Source: Roseospira navarrensis
GTDB taxonomy: Bacteria > Pseudomonadota > Alphaproteobacteria > Rhodospirillales > Rhodospirillaceae
Assembly (NCBI RefSeq): GCF_009601025.1
Contig: NZ_WIVE01000021.1
Span: forward strand, 1-59,867
Reading direction: 5' to 3'
Length of the DNA stretch: 59,867 nt
Shown: one piece after another, positions 7,767-16,730 of the stretch
Numbering within the stretch: position 1 is the stretch's first letter
Layout: each line of letters begins with the position of its first letter
Made by a program: the position numbers and the translations under genes
Notes under the pieces: generated by a model
Seen by the model: the letters and a program-made list of their open reading frames with translations, nothing else
Told to the model about the DNA's origin: nothing
Databases searched by the model: none

Positions 7767-9058
7767 GCCGACATCCTCTCGTCTGAGCTTCCGGTCTGGC
7801 GCCCGTCGGGCGCGGCGCTGAGCCGCCCGTCCCGCGCGCCGGTCAGGCGCACCGGCACCACGGTTCCGGGCGCCGCAGACCCGCCGTCGTCCAGGTCCAC
7901 CGGAAGGTAGTCCTCGGTATGGCCGAAGCCGGGAGTCTCCACCAGCACGGTCGCCGGGCCGCCCACGCGCCCGGCCAGCCGCGCCGCCATGCGCGCCTCG
8001 CCCGCCGCGCGAAGGGCCGCCGCGCGCGTCCGGCCCACGTCGCCCGGCACCTGCGGCATGCGGGCCGCCGGGGTGCCCGGGCGGGCGGAGTAGGGAAAGA
8101 CATGCAGGTGACTCAGGTCCGCCTCGTCCACCAGCGCCCGGGTGTTGGCGGCCTGGGCCTCGGTCTCGGTGGGAAAGCCGGCGATCAGATCGGCCCCCAG
8201 CGCCAACCCGGGGCGGAGGTGCCGCAGCCGCGCCGCCAGGGCCACCACATCGGCGCGCCGGTGGCGGCGCTTCATGCGCTTGAGCACCAGATCGTCCCCC
8301 GCCTGCACCGACAGATGCAGATGGGGCAGCAGGCGCGGTTCCTCGGCCACCAGCCGCAGCAGGGCCGCGTCCACGCCCACCGGGTCCAGCGAGGACAGCC
8401 GCAGGCGGGCCAGGTCCGGCACCAGCGCCAGCAGGCGGGCCACGGTCTCGCCGAGGGAGGGCGTGCCGGGCAGGTCGGCGCCGTACGAGGTGATATCCAC
8501 CCCGGTCAACACGACCTCCCGCGTGCCGCCCTCGACCAGGGTGCGCACCTGCTCCACCAGCCGGCCCAGCGGCACCGAGCGGTTGGGGCCGCGCGCGTAC
8601 GGAATGATGCAGAATGTGCAGCGGTGATCGCAGCCCTGCTGCACCTGAACGAAGGCCCGGGTGCGGGTTTCGAACCCCGTGATGAGGTGCCCGGCGGTCT
8701 CCTTCGCCTCCATGATGTCCGTCACCATCAGGTCCCCGGCGTCGGCGCGGTAGCTTTCGGGGCGCAGCTTCTCGTCATTGCCGAGCACCCGATCCACCTC
8801 GGGCATGGCCGCGAACCGCGCCGGATCGAGCTGCGCCGCGCAGCCGGTCACGATCAGGCGGGCCGAGGGATTGTCGCGCCGCAGCTTGCGGATGGCCTGG
8901 CGGGCCTGACGCTCGGCCTCCTTGGTCACCGCGCAGGTGTTGATGATGACGGCGTCATCCAGACCGGCGGCGCGGGCGTGGTCGCGCATGACCTCGCTTT
9001 CATAGCCGTTCAGGCGGCACCCGAAGGTGACGAGCCGGGGGCCGGGGGCGGTGCTCAT
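7763..9058 (-). CDS. mtaB: tRNA threonylcarbamoyladenosine methylthiotransferase MtaB
   Basis: 431 residues, a radical-SAM methylthiotransferase. N-terminal UPF0004 cysteines are visible in TFGCRLN, NTCAV and GCAAQ, and the radical-SAM cluster motif is CDHRCTFC near residue 145. The C-terminal part corresponds to a TRAM-like domain. It converts t6A37 to ms2t6A37 in tRNAs reading ANN codons. MtaB rather than MiaB is indicated by the GCRLN/ESE opening and the neighbourhood with dapF. The ATG (9056-9058) overlaps the dapF stop as ATGA, and its own stop overlaps the ftsY GTG, giving a dapF-mtaB-ftsY coupled operon, a gene order common in alphaproteobacteria. Confidence 0.93.
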   Translation of the reverse strand: MSTAPGPRLVTFGCRLNGYESEVMRDHARAAGLDDAVIINTCAVTKEAERQARQAIRKLRRDNPSARLIVTGCAAQLDPARFAAMPEVDRVLGNDEKLRPESYRADAGDLMVTDIMEAKETAGHLITGFETRTRAFVQVQQGCDHRCTFCIIPYARGPNRSVPLGRLVEQVRTLVEGGTREVVLTGVDITSYGADLPGTPSLGETVARLLALVPDLARLRLSSLDPVGVDAALLRLVAEEPRLLPHLHLSVQAGDDLVLKRMKRRHRRADVVALAARLRHLRPGLALGADLIAGFPTETEAQAANTRALVDEADLSHLHVFPYSARPGTPAARMPQVPGDVGRTRAAALRAAGEARMAARLAGRVGGPATVLVETPGFGHTEDYLPVDLDDGGSAAPGTVVPVRLTGARDGRLSAAPDGRQTGSSDERMSA

Positions 9059-9906
9059 GACAGCAGGCTCCCGTTCAGGTGGCCGGTGAAGGCGGTGGCG
9101 ACGGGTCCGGTCATCAGCACCGGGGCATCCCCGCCCGCCCAGTCGATGACCAGCGGGCCGCCGTCCAGGACGACCGTGACCGCGCCCGGCAGCATCAGCC
9201 CCCGGCGGATGGCGGCCACGGCCACGGCACAGGCGCCGGTGCCGCAGGCGCGGGTGATGCCGGCCCCGCGCTCCCACACGCGCATCCGCAGGGTGCCGTC
9301 CGGGCGGCGCGAGACCACCTCGGCGTTGACCCGGTTCGGGAACAGGGCGTGGTGCTCGATCACCGGGCCGATGCCGCGCAGGTCCACCCGCTCGGCGTTC
9401 TCCACGAAGGCCACCACGTGGGGATTGCCCATGCTGACCGCCACCGCGTCGGAGAACGGGGCCACGCCCAGGTTCACATGGAGGGTGTCGCGGGCCTCGG
9501 CCAGCGGGATCGCGGCCCAGTCGGTGCGGGCCGGGCCCATGTCCACGCGGACCAGACCATCCGCGGCGCGCGTGGCCACCACCGGCCCGGCCAGCGTGCC
9601 CAGGGTGACGGTCTCGGCGCCCGCCTCGTCCATCAGCAGGTGAGCCACACAGCGGGTGGCGTTGCCGCAGGCCTCCACCACGCCGCCGTCGGCGTTGCGG
9701 ATGCCCATGAAGGCCGCGCTGCCGGGATACGCTGGGCGAGGCGGCTCGATGGTCACGAGCTGGTCGCAGCCCACGCCCGCGCGCCGGTCGGCGATGCGGG
9801 CCGCCTGGGCGTCGGTCAGGGCGAGCGGATGGGTCCGGGTGTCAACGACCACGAAATCGTTGCCCAGGCCGTGCATCTTCCGGAACGGAACGCCCGCGTC
9901 TGTCAT
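9055..9906 (-). CDS. dapF: Diaminopimelate epimerase
   Basis: 283 residues. Both catalytic cysteines sit in their standard settings: EACGNATRC and ACGTGACA. The N-terminus FRKMHGLGNDFVVVD is diagnostic. It converts LL- to meso-diaminopimelate for peptidoglycan and lysine synthesis in the cytoplasm. It is the first gene of the coupled dapF-mtaB-ftsY set. Confidence 0.96.
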   Translation of the reverse strand: MTDAGVPFRKMHGLGNDFVVVDTRTHPLALTDAQAARIADRRAGVGCDQLVTIEPPRPAYPGSAAFMGIRNADGGVVEACGNATRCVAHLLMDEAGAETVTLGTLAGPVVATRAADGLVRVDMGPARTDWAAIPLAEARDTLHVNLGVAPFSDAVAVSMGNPHVVAFVENAERVDLRGIGPVIEHHALFPNRVNAEVVSRRPDGTLRMRVWERGAGITRACGTGACAVAVAAIRRGLMLPGAVTVVLDGGPLVIDWAGGDAPVLMTGPVATAFTGHLNGSLLS

Positions 9907-9988
9907 GGCCGGGTTATAGGGCGCGGCCGGGAGCGGGGCAAGGGCGGGCTCCGATCTGGAAACGAAGGCCGGCGCGGATCAGGCCCCA

Positions 9989-11707
9989 TCACCCGGAGCG
10001 GTGCCGGCCCAGGATCGCGGCGATGGCGCGGGTGGCCTCGGCCCCGGTGAGGTAGTCCGCGGGCGCGGCGCGCAACGCGGTGTCGCGCGGGGGCTCGGGG
10101 GCAGGCGTCGGCGCGGGCGCGGGGTCGGGTTCGGCCCGGGCCGTCTGCGCAGCCCCGGCGGCGGGCTCGACGGCGGCGAGGCCGGGCACCTCCATGGTCA
10201 GGCCGGCCGCGCCGTCGCGCGTGCTGACCGCGCCGCCCACGGCCAGAACCCGGGTGTTCGCGGCATCGGTTCCGGCGGTCGGGGCGGGCCAGGGGGCGGC
10301 GTCGGGTTCGAACAGGCCGCGCGCCGTGCGGGCCAGCGCCAGAAAGGGCACGTCCGCATCGGCATCCATGCCGGGCAGCGGCAACGGCGCCGGGGCGGGC
10401 TCGGCCACGGGGGCGGCCACGGGGGCGGGCGCGGCGGCCGGACTCGCCGGCGAGGCCGGCGCGGATGGGCCGCTCATGGAGTCGAGCAACGCGGCCACGG
10501 CCACGGCGGACGCCCCGGGCAGGCTGAACCCACGCGCCGCGCTGGCGTCCTCCACCGCGCGGGTGGCGCTGAGCACGCGGGCGATGGTGGAGGCCGACTC
10601 GGTCCCGGCCGGCGCGATGGGCGCGACGGGCATTCCGGGCGCGGCGGGCGCCGGGTCGGCCTCGGCCATGCGGATCTCCGGCGGCGGGGCGACGGGCGTC
10701 GGCGGCGGCTCCACGGGCAACGGGGCGGGGGCCTCGACGCCGGGCGGCAGCGGACGCGGCCCCGGCGGCACGGGCGGACCGGCGTCGGCGACGCGGGTCG
10801 CGCCCATGTCCTCGGGTGGCGGCGCGGCGGGCTTGGCGCCGGGCGCGACCGGCGGGCCGACCTCGGCGGTGCGGACGGCGCCCATGTCCTCGAAGCCCGG
10901 CGGGACCGGCTTGGCCCCGGGCGCGACCGGCGGCCCGGCCTGGGCGCTGCGGGTGGCGCCCATGTCCTCGGGCGCGGGCGGGGTCGGCTTGGCGGCCGGT
11001 GGCGGCGCGGGCGGCCGGGTCAGGCTTTCGACGCCCTGGAACCGCCGCATGGCGTCGCTGATGGTGGCATCCAGCAGACCGTGCAGTTCGCGCAGGCTGC
11101 GCGGCCGCCCGTGGTCCAGGAACAGGCCGGGGTTGGCGTGGGCGGCCTCGGGCAGCACGTCGGCCGCCGGGCGGTCCGGGGTGCGACCGACGGCGGTCAG
11201 GAAGGTGACGGCCCCGCCCGGCCCCAGGAAGTGCGCAAGGTAGATGTCGGTCGTGCCGGCCGGACGGCCCAGCGAGGCTTCCAGGTGGCGCTTGTTCTCG
11301 GCCGCGTACTCGGCGGCCATGATGGACGACAGGCCCGGGTCGCGCCGCAGGGCCAGGACGTTCTGTTCCAGCTCCGAATCGGCGATGCCAAGGCGGCCCC
11401 GGCTGTCGGTGTGGATGCGCGCGGCGATGTCGCCCAGGCCGTGCTTGGCGCCGTGCCGCTGCAGGGTGTCGAGCCAGGTGTCGCGGGTGAACTGGAACAG
11501 CCCGCTGGCGGTGCCGCGCAGGTTCCGGGCATCGGGCCGGAAGCCGCTTTCCTGATTGGCCTTCGCCAGCATGTAGGCGAAGTCCACGCCGGTCTTGACG
11601 CTGGCGTCCCGGATGCCCGTGAGCACATCGCCGCCCACGGTGCGATTGCCGATCTGGACGCTCGCCGCGAGTTGCTGGGGAAGCGATGGTGTGGTCAGTC
11701 CCGTCAC
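9989..11707 (-). CDS. SLT-type lytic transglycosylase with Pro-rich repeat tail
   Basis: 572 residues. Residues about 15-200 form a lysozyme-like SLT domain: the catalytic Glu is in NQESGF (residue 53), followed by GLFQFTRDTW and a long helical part. No signal peptide is visible. The rest is Pro/Ala-rich and probably disordered, with three near-repeats of about 22 residues centred on an EDMGA motif followed by GPPVAPGAKP (residues about 240-320). Similar proteins are often associated with flagellar or envelope peptidoglycan remodelling, which is inference here. The gene is monocistronic as far as visible, 82 bp from dapF on the same strand. Confidence 0.75.
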   Translation of the reverse strand: MTGLTTPSLPQQLAASVQIGNRTVGGDVLTGIRDASVKTGVDFAYMLAKANQESGFRPDARNLRGTASGLFQFTRDTWLDTLQRHGAKHGLGDIAARIHTDSRGRLGIADSELEQNVLALRRDPGLSSIMAAEYAAENKRHLEASLGRPAGTTDIYLAHFLGPGGAVTFLTAVGRTPDRPAADVLPEAAHANPGLFLDHGRPRSLRELHGLLDATISDAMRRFQGVESLTRPPAPPPAAKPTPPAPEDMGATRSAQAGPPVAPGAKPVPPGFEDMGAVRTAEVGPPVAPGAKPAAPPPEDMGATRVADAGPPVPPGPRPLPPGVEAPAPLPVEPPPTPVAPPPEIRMAEADPAPAAPGMPVAPIAPAGTESASTIARVLSATRAVEDASAARGFSLPGASAVAVAALLDSMSGPSAPASPASPAAAPAPVAAPVAEPAPAPLPLPGMDADADVPFLALARTARGLFEPDAAPWPAPTAGTDAANTRVLAVGGAVSTRDGAAGLTMEVPGLAAVEPAAGAAQTARAEPDPAPAPTPAPEPPRDTALRAAPADYLTGAEATRAIAAILGRHRSG

Positions 11708-11924
11708 GGCCCTGTCCCCGCGTCTGGTGTCCGCCGGGGCGGCCCCGTCCTGGGGCCGGCCCCCGCCCGAATGCTCGGGGCGCGGCGACGACTCCGTCCC
11801 ACGCCCGCAGTCCCCAGCATGTGGACAAAAGGGTGGATGACCCGTTAACGCGCGGGGAGAACGTGGCGCGGCCAGTTGAGGGGCATTTTACGGAAAGCCC
11901 GCCAAGGCCTTGTTTTTGCAGCAC

Positions 11925-11950
11925 AAAAAGGCCGCCCGCAATGGGCGACC
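11925..11950 (-). terminator. Orphan intrinsic terminator on minus
   Basis: Read on minus: GGTCGCCC, five-base loop, GGGCGGCC, then TTTTT. An eight-bp stem with one G-U pair. The nearest upstream gene on this strand, rplS, already has its own terminator at 12181-12210. Confidence 0.75.
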
Positions 11951-12015
11951 GGCCGCGAGTCCGGGGCCGGGTCGTTCCTACCCCGCCTTGGGATATCTCG
12001 GCTCTGCACGGCGCC
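11925..12015 (-). ncRNA. Candidate small RNA between rplS and the transglycosylase gene
   Basis: Proposed because a strong intrinsic terminator ends a stretch with no gene. The right boundary is a guess. The sequence just before the terminator contains GGGGTAGGAACGACCC, able to form its own small hairpin. No known RNA family was recognised. Confidence 0.3.
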
Positions 12016-12180
12016 CGGAGTCGGGTCAAGGGCCGCCGTCACACCAGCGGCGGGCGCGTGGGACTCACCCGCCCTGGGCGCCCGAGGGCGCCCATCCTGA
12101 AACGCGCGGCACCGGCCCACGCCCTCACCCGGCCACGGGCTTCAACGGTCATCGTCAGATGCCGTTGGACTCAGACGACA

Positions 12181-12210
12181 GCGCCCCCGGACCGGATGGC
12201 CCGGGGGCGT
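12181..12210 (-). terminator. Intrinsic terminator of the ribosomal operon
   Basis: Stem GCGCCCCCGG / CCGGGGGCGT around a ten-base loop, 30 bp beyond the rplS stop on minus. It has little U-tract. Confidence 0.65.
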
Positions 12211-12240
12211 CGGCGCGATGAGATGCGATGGCCGCTGGTC

Positions 12241-12678
12241 CTACTCGCCCTTGGCGTTCTCGGCGGCCTGCTTGCGGGCCTTGGAGACCTCGCGCTCGTG
12301 GGTGAGCGCCTTCTGGGTCGCGGTCCCGTCCTCGACGATGCGGGCGGAGCGGCCGCGACGGCCGCGCAGGTAGTACAGCTTGGCGCGACGCACCTTGCCG
12401 CGACGCACCACCTCGATGCGGTCGATGGTCGGGGCGTACAGCGGGAACACGCGCTCGACGCCCTCGCCGAAGGAGATCTTGCGCACGGTGAAGGTGCTGT
12501 TGAAGCTGGCGTTGCGCCGCGCGATCACCACACCCTCGTAGACCTGGATTCGGCTGCGGGTGCCTTCGACCACCTTCAGGTGGACCTTGACGGTATCGCC
12601 GGGCGAGAACTCGGGGACGCCGCGCGCCTCCAGGGCCTTGTCGATCTGCTCTTTTTCGAGCTGCTGGATGATATCCAT
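12241..12678 (-). CDS. rplS: 50S ribosomal protein L19
   Basis: 145 residues, longer than the usual 115-125 because of a charged C-terminal tail ([20 protein letters not shown]). The core is typical: [16 protein letters not shown] near the start, [13 protein letters not shown], and the [11 protein letters not shown] motif. L19 sits at the 30S-50S interface. It is the last gene of ffh-rpsP-rimM-trmD-rplS but is separated from trmD by 147 bp, room for its own leader or promoter; that gap contains a GC-only hairpin (CCCGCGCG) near 12736. Confidence 0.96.
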   Translation of the reverse strand: MDIIQQLEKEQIDKALEARGVPEFSPGDTVKVHLKVVEGTRSRIQVYEGVVIARRNASFNSTFTVRKISFGEGVERVFPLYAPTIDRIEVVRRGKVRRAKLYYLRGRRGRSARIVEDGTATQKALTHEREVSKARKQAAENAKGE

Positions 12679-12825
12679 GGTCAGGGGTCCTTTTGCGTCA
12701 ATCTTGATTGGTCTTCATTGGCGTCAGGGATGTTTGACCCGCGCGCGCGGGAGGGGTGAGCTTGTACACCCTCGCCGCGCCGGCCGCAAACCGTTTGTTC
12801 CGGGGCGCGTGGCGCCGGATCCGCC

Positions 12826-13566
12826 CTACCCCTCGGACTCGGCATACGCCGCCCACAGGTCCGGGCGGCGCGCACGGGTGATCGCCTCGGCCTGCTCCCG
12901 CCGCCATTGGGCGACGCGGGCGTGATGGCCCGAGATCAGCACGTCCGGCACCGGGCGGCCGTCCCAGTCGCGGGGCCGGGTGTAGTGCGGGTACTCCAGC
13001 AGGCCGTCCTCGAAGCTGTCGTTGTCCAGCGACTCGGTCTTGCCCGTCACCCCGGGGAGCAGGCGCACCACCGCGTCCAGCAGAACCAGCGCCGCCGGCT
13101 CGCCCCCGGACAGGACGACATCGCCGATGCTGACCTCTTCCAGGCCGCCCCGCTCGCTCCAGGCGTCGATGGCGCGCTGGTCCAGGCCCTCGTAGCGGCC
13201 GCAGACCAGCGTGACCCCGGGGCCGGCCGCCAATTCGCGCACCAGCGGCTGACCGAGCCGACGCCCGCGCGGGGACAGATAGAGCAGCCGCCGGCCCGAG
13301 TCGGGCGCGTGGTGCGCGGCGATGGCGTCGCTGACCACATCCGGCCGCATGACCATCCCGGCGCCGCCGCCGTAGGGCGTGTCGTCCACGGTGCGGTGGC
13401 GGTCGCGCGCATACGCCCGAATATCGACCGTCCCGAGCGCCCACAGCCCGTCGGCCAGCGCCTTGCCGCCCAGCGAGTGCCCCAGCGGCCCGGGGAACAT
13501 CTCCGGGAACAGGGTCAGGACCGTGGCCGTCCAGGGCGCGGCCTCGGCCGGGGCGGGCTCAGCCAT
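12826..13566 (-). CDS. trmD: tRNA (guanine-N1)-methyltransferase TrmD
   Basis: 246 residues from the ATG at 13566 ([12 protein letters not shown]). Family motifs: [14 protein letters not shown], the [10 protein letters not shown] loop, [10 protein letters not shown], and the SPOUT-knot stretch [15 protein letters not shown]. It methylates G37 of tRNAs and prevents frameshifting. I chose 13566 because even this start is longer at the N-terminus than most TrmD; upstream in-frame ATGs exist in each copy of a 15-bp tandem repeat and would add MATHP units up to 13626. The start lies eight bases inside rimM, so coupling is expected. Confidence 0.93.
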   Translation of the reverse strand: MAEPAPAEAAPWTATVLTLFPEMFPGPLGHSLGGKALADGLWALGTVDIRAYARDRHRTVDDTPYGGGAGMVMRPDVVSDAIAAHHAPDSGRRLLYLSPRGRRLGQPLVRELAAGPGVTLVCGRYEGLDQRAIDAWSERGGLEEVSIGDVVLSGGEPAALVLLDAVVRLLPGVTGKTESLDNDSFEDGLLEYPHYTRPRDWDGRPVPDVLISGHHARVAQWRREQAEAITRARRPDLWAAYAESEG

Positions 13567-14203
13567 CGGATGGGTCGCCATCGGATGGGTCGCCATCGGA
13601 TGGGTCGCCATCGGATGGGTCGCCATCGGATGGGCTGTCGGACTCGCCGCCGGGTGGCGGCGGGTCCAGCAGGCCGGGCAGCGGCGCCACCACGATCCGG
13701 GCGGCCTTCAGGTCCACCACCGGCACGGCCGACCGGGTGAACGGGATCATGAGCGGGCGCCCGGCGCCGTCCCCGTTCCCGTCCCCGTCCGCCCCCTGAG
13801 GCGGCGGGGCCACCTCCAGCATGTCGCCGGCCCCGAAGTCATGCACGGCCCGGACGGACCCGAGGCAGGTGCCGTCCTCCTGCTCCACCGCCAGCCCGAC
13901 GAGGTCGGCGTGGTAGTACTCCTCCTCGTCCTCCGGCGGCGGGAGGGCGGCCCGGGGCACGTGCAGCCGCACCCCCTTGAGGGCTTCGGCCGCCGTGCGG
14001 TCGGCCACGCCGTCGAGGCGGCAGATCACCACGCCCTTGGCGGTGCCGATCACCCGGATGGGCCAGGAGCGCGCCCCGTCCCCGGTGGAGACGGGGCCGT
14101 ACGCCGCCACGGCCTCGGGCGCGGCGGTGAAGCTCTTCACCCGCACCGCGCCCCGCACCCCGTGCGGCCCGACGATCACCCCCAGGCAGACGTGCTCGGC
14201 CAT
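13559..14203 (-). CDS. rimM: Ribosome maturation factor RimM
   Basis: 214 residues. The N-terminal RimM beta-barrel opens with [20 protein letters not shown], and the PRC-barrel part includes [11 protein letters not shown] and the late MIPFT motif. RimM assists 30S head assembly near S19. The C-terminus after about residue 185 is not conserved: it is a PPPGG stretch followed by SDGDP repeats made by the 15-bp tandem repeat that also covers the trmD start. The repeat lies outside the folded domain, so copy-number change should be tolerated. Position between rpsP and trmD is the standard order. Confidence 0.95.
   Translation of the reverse strand: MAEHVCLGVIVGPHGVRGAVRVKSFTAAPEAVAAYGPVSTGDGARSWPIRVIGTAKGVVICRLDGVADRTAAEALKGVRLHVPRAALPPPEDEEEYYHADLVGLAVEQEDGTCLGSVRAVHDFGAGDMLEVAPPPQGADGDGNGDGAGRPLMIPFTRSAVPVVDLKAARIVVAPLPGLLDPPPPGGESDSPSDGDPSDGDPSDGDPSDGDPSDG
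13563..13637. repeat. 15-bp tandem repeat spanning the rimM 3' end and trmD 5' end
   Basis: Four perfect copies of CCATCGGATGGGTCG (13563-13622) and a fifth diverged copy (13623-13637). On the coding strand it is ATGGCGACCCATCCG-type. In the rimM frame it encodes repeated SDGDP-type units; in the trmD frame each unit supplies an ATG and encodes MATHP. Confidence 0.95.
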
Positions 14204-14227
14204 GGCCGGTTTCCTCGCGGCGTGCGA

Positions 14228-14614
14228 TTACTCGCTGGCCGCGCCCTCGGCTTCCGCAGCGGCGGCGGCCGCGGCCTCGGCCTTCTCGCGGGCCTCGCGC
14301 AGGCGCTCCTGCGCCTTCGCCTTGGGCTGGCTCTTCTTGGTCTGCTCCGGACGCGGCAGCGGATCCATCAGGCCGGCCTCGGCCAGGAACTTGGCCACGC
14401 GGTCGGTCGGACGGGCGCCGTTGGCCATCCAGTGGCGGATGCGGTCTTCCTTGAGGCGGATGCGCTCCTCGTGCTCGCGCGGCAGAAGCGGGTTGTAGGT
14501 GCCCAGCTTCTCCAGGAAGCGGCCGTCGCGCGGCCAGCGGGAGTCGGCCAGAACGATACGGTAGAACGGACGCTTCTTGGCGCCGCCACGGGCCAGACGG
14601 ATCTTGAGGGACAT
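14228..14614 (-). CDS. rpsP: 30S ribosomal protein S16
   Basis: 128 residues from the ATG at 14614 ([11 protein letters not shown]), which has an AAGGAG ribosome site 11 bases upstream. Typical motifs: [24 protein letters not shown], and [12 protein letters not shown]. The C-terminal 45 residues are a Lys/Glu/Ala-rich helix common in alphaproteobacterial S16. Within the ffh-rpsP-rimM-trmD-rplS cluster. Confidence 0.96.
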   Translation of the reverse strand: MSLKIRLARGGAKKRPFYRIVLADSRWPRDGRFLEKLGTYNPLLPREHEERIRLKEDRIRHWMANGARPTDRVAKFLAEAGLMDPLPRPEQTKKSQPKAKAQERLREAREKAEAAAAAAAEAEGAASE

Positions 14615-14699
14615 GGGAAACGGCTCTCCTTGAGGGTGTGTGTGGATCAATGATGGGAATGGGGGAGGGTGACGGAGGACGCGGCCGCGGGGCCGCGGG

Positions 14700-16370
14700 T
14701 TATCTCTTGCGGCCCTTCGGCCGTTGGGTCAGCAGGTTGGCGGGGAGGCCGGAGCGTCCCGGTCCGCCCGCGCCACCCAGACCCGGCAGGGCGGGGCCGG
14801 CGCCGCCGCCGCCCAGGCCGGGCGGCATCTTGCCGTCGGCGAGCTGGTCGGCGAGGCCCGGGGGCAACTCGCCCTTCTTGGCCATCTTCTCCAGCTCCTT
14901 CGGGTCCATGTCGGCGAGCCCGGCCATGTCGCCCATGCCGCCCCCGCCGCCGCCGAACATGCCGCCCATGCGCTCGGCGAGGCCCTTCATGCCGCCCATC
15001 TTCTTCATCTGCTTCATCATCGCGCCCATCTGCTGATGCTGTTTCAGCAGCTTGTTGACCTCGGGCACGGTGGAGCCGGAGCCGGCGGCGATGCGCTTCT
15101 TGCGGGACGCCTTGATGATCTCGGGGTGGCGTCGCTCGCGCACCGTCATCGACAGGATGATGGCTTCCTGACGCTTGATGAGCGAATCGTCGATGTTGGC
15201 GGCGTCGATCTGCTTCTTCATCTTGCCGATGCCGGGCATCAGGCCCATCAGGCCCTTGACGTCGCCCATGCGGCGGATCTGGCGGAACTGGCTGAGCATG
15301 TCCTCCAGGTCGAACTTGCCCTTTTCCATGCGGCGGGCGATCTTTTCCGCCTCGTCCATCTGGATGGACTGGGCCGCCTTCTCCACCAGGCTGACCACGT
15401 CGCCCATGCCCAGGATGCGCCCGGCGATGCGCTCGGCCTGGAATTCCTCCAGCGCGTCCATCTTCTCGCCCACGCCCATCAGCTTGATGGGGCGGCCCGT
15501 GATGGCGCGCATGGACAGGGCCGCGCCGCCGCGCGCATCGCCGTCCACGCGGGTCAGGACGATGCCGGAGATGCCGACCTTCTCGTTGAACTCGGTCGCC
15601 ACGGTCACGGCGTCCTGGCCGATCATCGCGTCGGTGACGAGCAGGGTTTCCGCCGGGTTGGTGATCTTGCGGACCTCGGCGACCTCCTCCATCAACTCCT
15701 CGTCGATGGCGAGCCGGCCGGCGGTGTCCAGGATGACCACGTCGTAGCCGCCCTTGCGGCCCTCGTCGAGCGCGCGCTTGGCGATCTGGGTCGGCTTCTG
15801 GCCCATGATGATGGGCAGCGTGTCCACCCCGGTCTGCTCGCCCAAAACGGCGAGCTGATGCTGGGCCGCCGGGCGCTGCACGTCCAGCGAGGCCATCAGC
15901 ACCTTCTTGCGCATGGCCGTCTTCAGGCGCAGGCCGATCTTGGCCGAGGTGGTGGTCTTGCCCGAGCCCTGCAGGCCGACCATCAGGATCGGCACCGGCG
16001 GCGTGGCGTTGATGTTGAGAACCTCGGCGACGCGGTCGCGCTTCTTGCGCTCGCCCTCGCCCTTGCCGTCGTCCTCGGCCTCGTCCGGGGCCTGGGCGCC
16101 GATCTGGCCGGCCAGCATCTCGACCAGCGCGTCATGGACGATCTTGACGACCATCTGGCCCGGGGTCACCGACTTGATGACCTCCTGGCCGACCGCGCGG
16201 GTCTTGACCGTGTTGACGAAGTCCTTGACCACCGGCAGCGCGACGTCCGCTTCCAGCAGCGCGATGCGGACCTCGCGCATGGCGGCGTTCACGTCGTCCT
16301 GGCTGATGCTGCCCTTGCCGCGCAGCTTCTCCAGGACATCGCCGAGACGACCGGACAGACCTTCGAACAT
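14700..16370 (-). CDS. ffh: Signal recognition particle protein Ffh
   Basis: 556 residues from the ATG at 16370 ([11 protein letters not shown]), longer than the usual 450-500. N domain 1-90, then G domain: P-loop [15 protein letters not shown] near 128, [16 protein letters not shown] near 212, and [10 protein letters not shown]. The Met-rich M domain (about 330-450) includes [10 protein letters not shown] and [10 protein letters not shown]-like segments that bind SRP RNA and signal sequences. Residues about 480-556 are a Gly/Met/Pro-rich tail, unlike E. coli Ffh. It works with FtsY, encoded 7 kb away in this window. First gene of the ribosomal/SRP cluster. A 30-residue insert of Asp/Glu/Lys precedes the P-loop. 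Confidence 0.96.
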   Translation of the reverse strand: MFEGLSGRLGDVLEKLRGKGSISQDDVNAAMREVRIALLEADVALPVVKDFVNTVKTRAVGQEVIKSVTPGQMVVKIVHDALVEMLAGQIGAQAPDEAEDDGKGEGERKKRDRVAEVLNINATPPVPILMVGLQGSGKTTTSAKIGLRLKTAMRKKVLMASLDVQRPAAQHQLAVLGEQTGVDTLPIIMGQKPTQIAKRALDEGRKGGYDVVILDTAGRLAIDEELMEEVAEVRKITNPAETLLVTDAMIGQDAVTVATEFNEKVGISGIVLTRVDGDARGGAALSMRAITGRPIKLMGVGEKMDALEEFQAERIAGRILGMGDVVSLVEKAAQSIQMDEAEKIARRMEKGKFDLEDMLSQFRQIRRMGDVKGLMGLMPGIGKMKKQIDAANIDDSLIKRQEAIILSMTVRERRHPEIIKASRKKRIAAGSGSTVPEVNKLLKQHQQMGAMMKQMKKMGGMKGLAERMGGMFGGGGGGMGDMAGLADMDPKELEKMAKKGELPPGLADQLADGKMPPGLGGGGAGPALPGLGGAGGPGRSGLPANLLTQRPKGRKR

Positions 16371-16730
16371 GGGGGACCCCGTGGTGAGACTCGGTGGCGT
16401 TTGCCGGCGGCCACACACCGGCCGCCGTCGGGACCGTCCACGCAAACACGTATGGCGCCAGTGCGCGAACCCTCGCGGACTGACGGACCGCCGTGGCGGT
16501 GAACGGGCAACCGGGGTGCGGTTGGCGTGCGGTCAATGACCAGAACCGCCGGACCCTGCCGGGGCCGCGCGGACGGTGCGATGTCTACGCGGCGGGCGGT
16601 CGGGAGTCAACAGTTCGGCGACCCGCCCCCACCTTTCCGGTGACGCCGCGCCCCCGAAGTGGCACCTTGCGCGGATCGCGGCGGGCGCACTCCCGCCCGG
16701 TTCCACCCCGACCCTGATCCCGATCCGGCG
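16371..16730. other. Divergent intergenic region ffh / xpaC-like gene
   Basis: 360 bp between divergently transcribed genes, expected to hold both promoters. No clear consensus pair, no coding frame and no strong hairpin beyond GC-rich inverted repeats (near 16420 and 16550) were seen. Confidence 0.5.

Larger units (their letters stand above)
11708..12180. other. Gene-free region holding an orphan terminator
   Basis: Lies between the transglycosylase start and the rplS terminator. No convincing coding frame on either strand. It contains the minus-strand terminator at 11925-11950 and a TTGACC hexamer (complement of 12024-12029) upstream of it, the basis of the sRNA candidate listed separately. 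Confidence 0.55.

Noticed and set aside
13566-13626. TrmD starting at 13626 with four MATHP repeats
   Set aside because: The family begins just before VLTLFPEMF; the repeats are explained by the rimM 3' end. The upstream starts remain possible, so they are discussed in the findings.
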